Origin: Verrucomicrobiota bacterium
GTDB lineage: Bacteria; Verrucomicrobiota; Verrucomicrobiia; Opitutales; UBA953
NCBI GenBank assembly: GCA_009924965.1
Contig: RFQN01000078.1
Span: 1-6,758, forward strand
Length of the DNA stretch: 6,758 nucleotides
Direction: 5' to 3'
Positions 6,673-6,758 of the stretch are shown piece after piece (position 1 is the stretch's first letter; each line of letters opens with the position of its first letter). The notes below the pieces were generated by a model. That model was not told the origin of the DNA and searched no databases. It saw nothing but the letters and a program-made list of their open reading frames with translations. The position numbers and the translations under genes are program-made.

Positions 6673-6758
6673 TTACTTCTGCGAAGGCTCCTCGCCGCGC
6701 GGGATCGCCGTTAGTTTGCCCGGTTCCTGCAGCGAGAGCAGGTAGGCCGTGACGGCAG
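6673..6758 (-). CDS. ccoP: C-terminus of a cytochrome c-type protein, probably CcoP (cbb3 oxidase subunit III), cut by window edge
   Basis: Only the last 27 codons and the TAA stop are inside the window. The peptide begins AVTAYLLSLQ, which resembles the final helix of a class I cytochrome c domain (consensus like xVxAYLxSL), then has a polar tail ending EEPSQK. The haem-binding CxxCH and axial Met would lie outside. It ends 3 bp before ccoG on the same strand. In cco/fix operons ccoP (fixP) is normally the gene just before ccoG (fixG), so CcoP is the best guess. A different cytochrome c or a fused oxidase subunit cannot be excluded from so short a piece. Confidence 0.65.
   Translation of the reverse strand, partial: AVTAYLLSLQEPGKLTAIPRGEEPSQK

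Overview
The window is GC-rich and fully coding apart from one 92-bp gap. It holds two convergent blocks. The + strand carries most of a polynucleotide phosphorylase gene (pnp), whose first ~76 codons lie before the window. The - strand carries the 3' part of a cbb3-type cytochrome c oxidase (cco/fix) operon. No plasmid, phage, IS, CRISPR or RNA gene is visible. The organism is an aerobic or microaerophilic, Gram-negative-type bacterium with high GC. Protein flavour and gene order would fit Verrucomicrobiota (Opitutae-like), but that is an impression from memory and was not tested.

Layout: pnp occupies 1-2016 (+) and ends in a strong intrinsic terminator (about 2038-2069). The remaining genes are on the - strand, so they read from the right end of the window leftwards. 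They are: the last 27 codons of a cytochrome c-like protein, probably ccoP (6673-6758); ccoG/fixG, an iron-sulfur cupric reductase (5260-6669); a 53-codon single-span membrane protein in the place where ccoH/fixH normally sits (5102-5263); a SafE/DsbD_2-like six-helix membrane protein (4444-5118); and ccoI/fixI, a copper P-type ATPase (2109-4457). Gaps and overlaps are +3, -4, -17 and -14 bp. This indicates one transcript with translational coupling.

Function: the - strand genes form a copper-handling and assembly module for cbb3 oxidase. CcoG is expected to reduce Cu(II) to Cu(I) at the membrane. CcoI exports Cu(I) toward the periplasmic side for insertion into the CuB site of CcoN. The SafE-like protein may take part in the same copper or thiol trafficking. 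The small TM protein probably does part of the assembly or stabilising work of CcoH. Structural genes ccoN/ccoO, and any FNR-type promoter site, would lie beyond the right edge. No ccoS is present between ccoI and pnp.

The most notable points are the very short CcoH-position protein, the NGE version of the actuator-domain TGE motif in CcoI, and the Arg/Gly-rich tail of PNPase. I see no evidence of an entirely new system; this is a variant of a known module.
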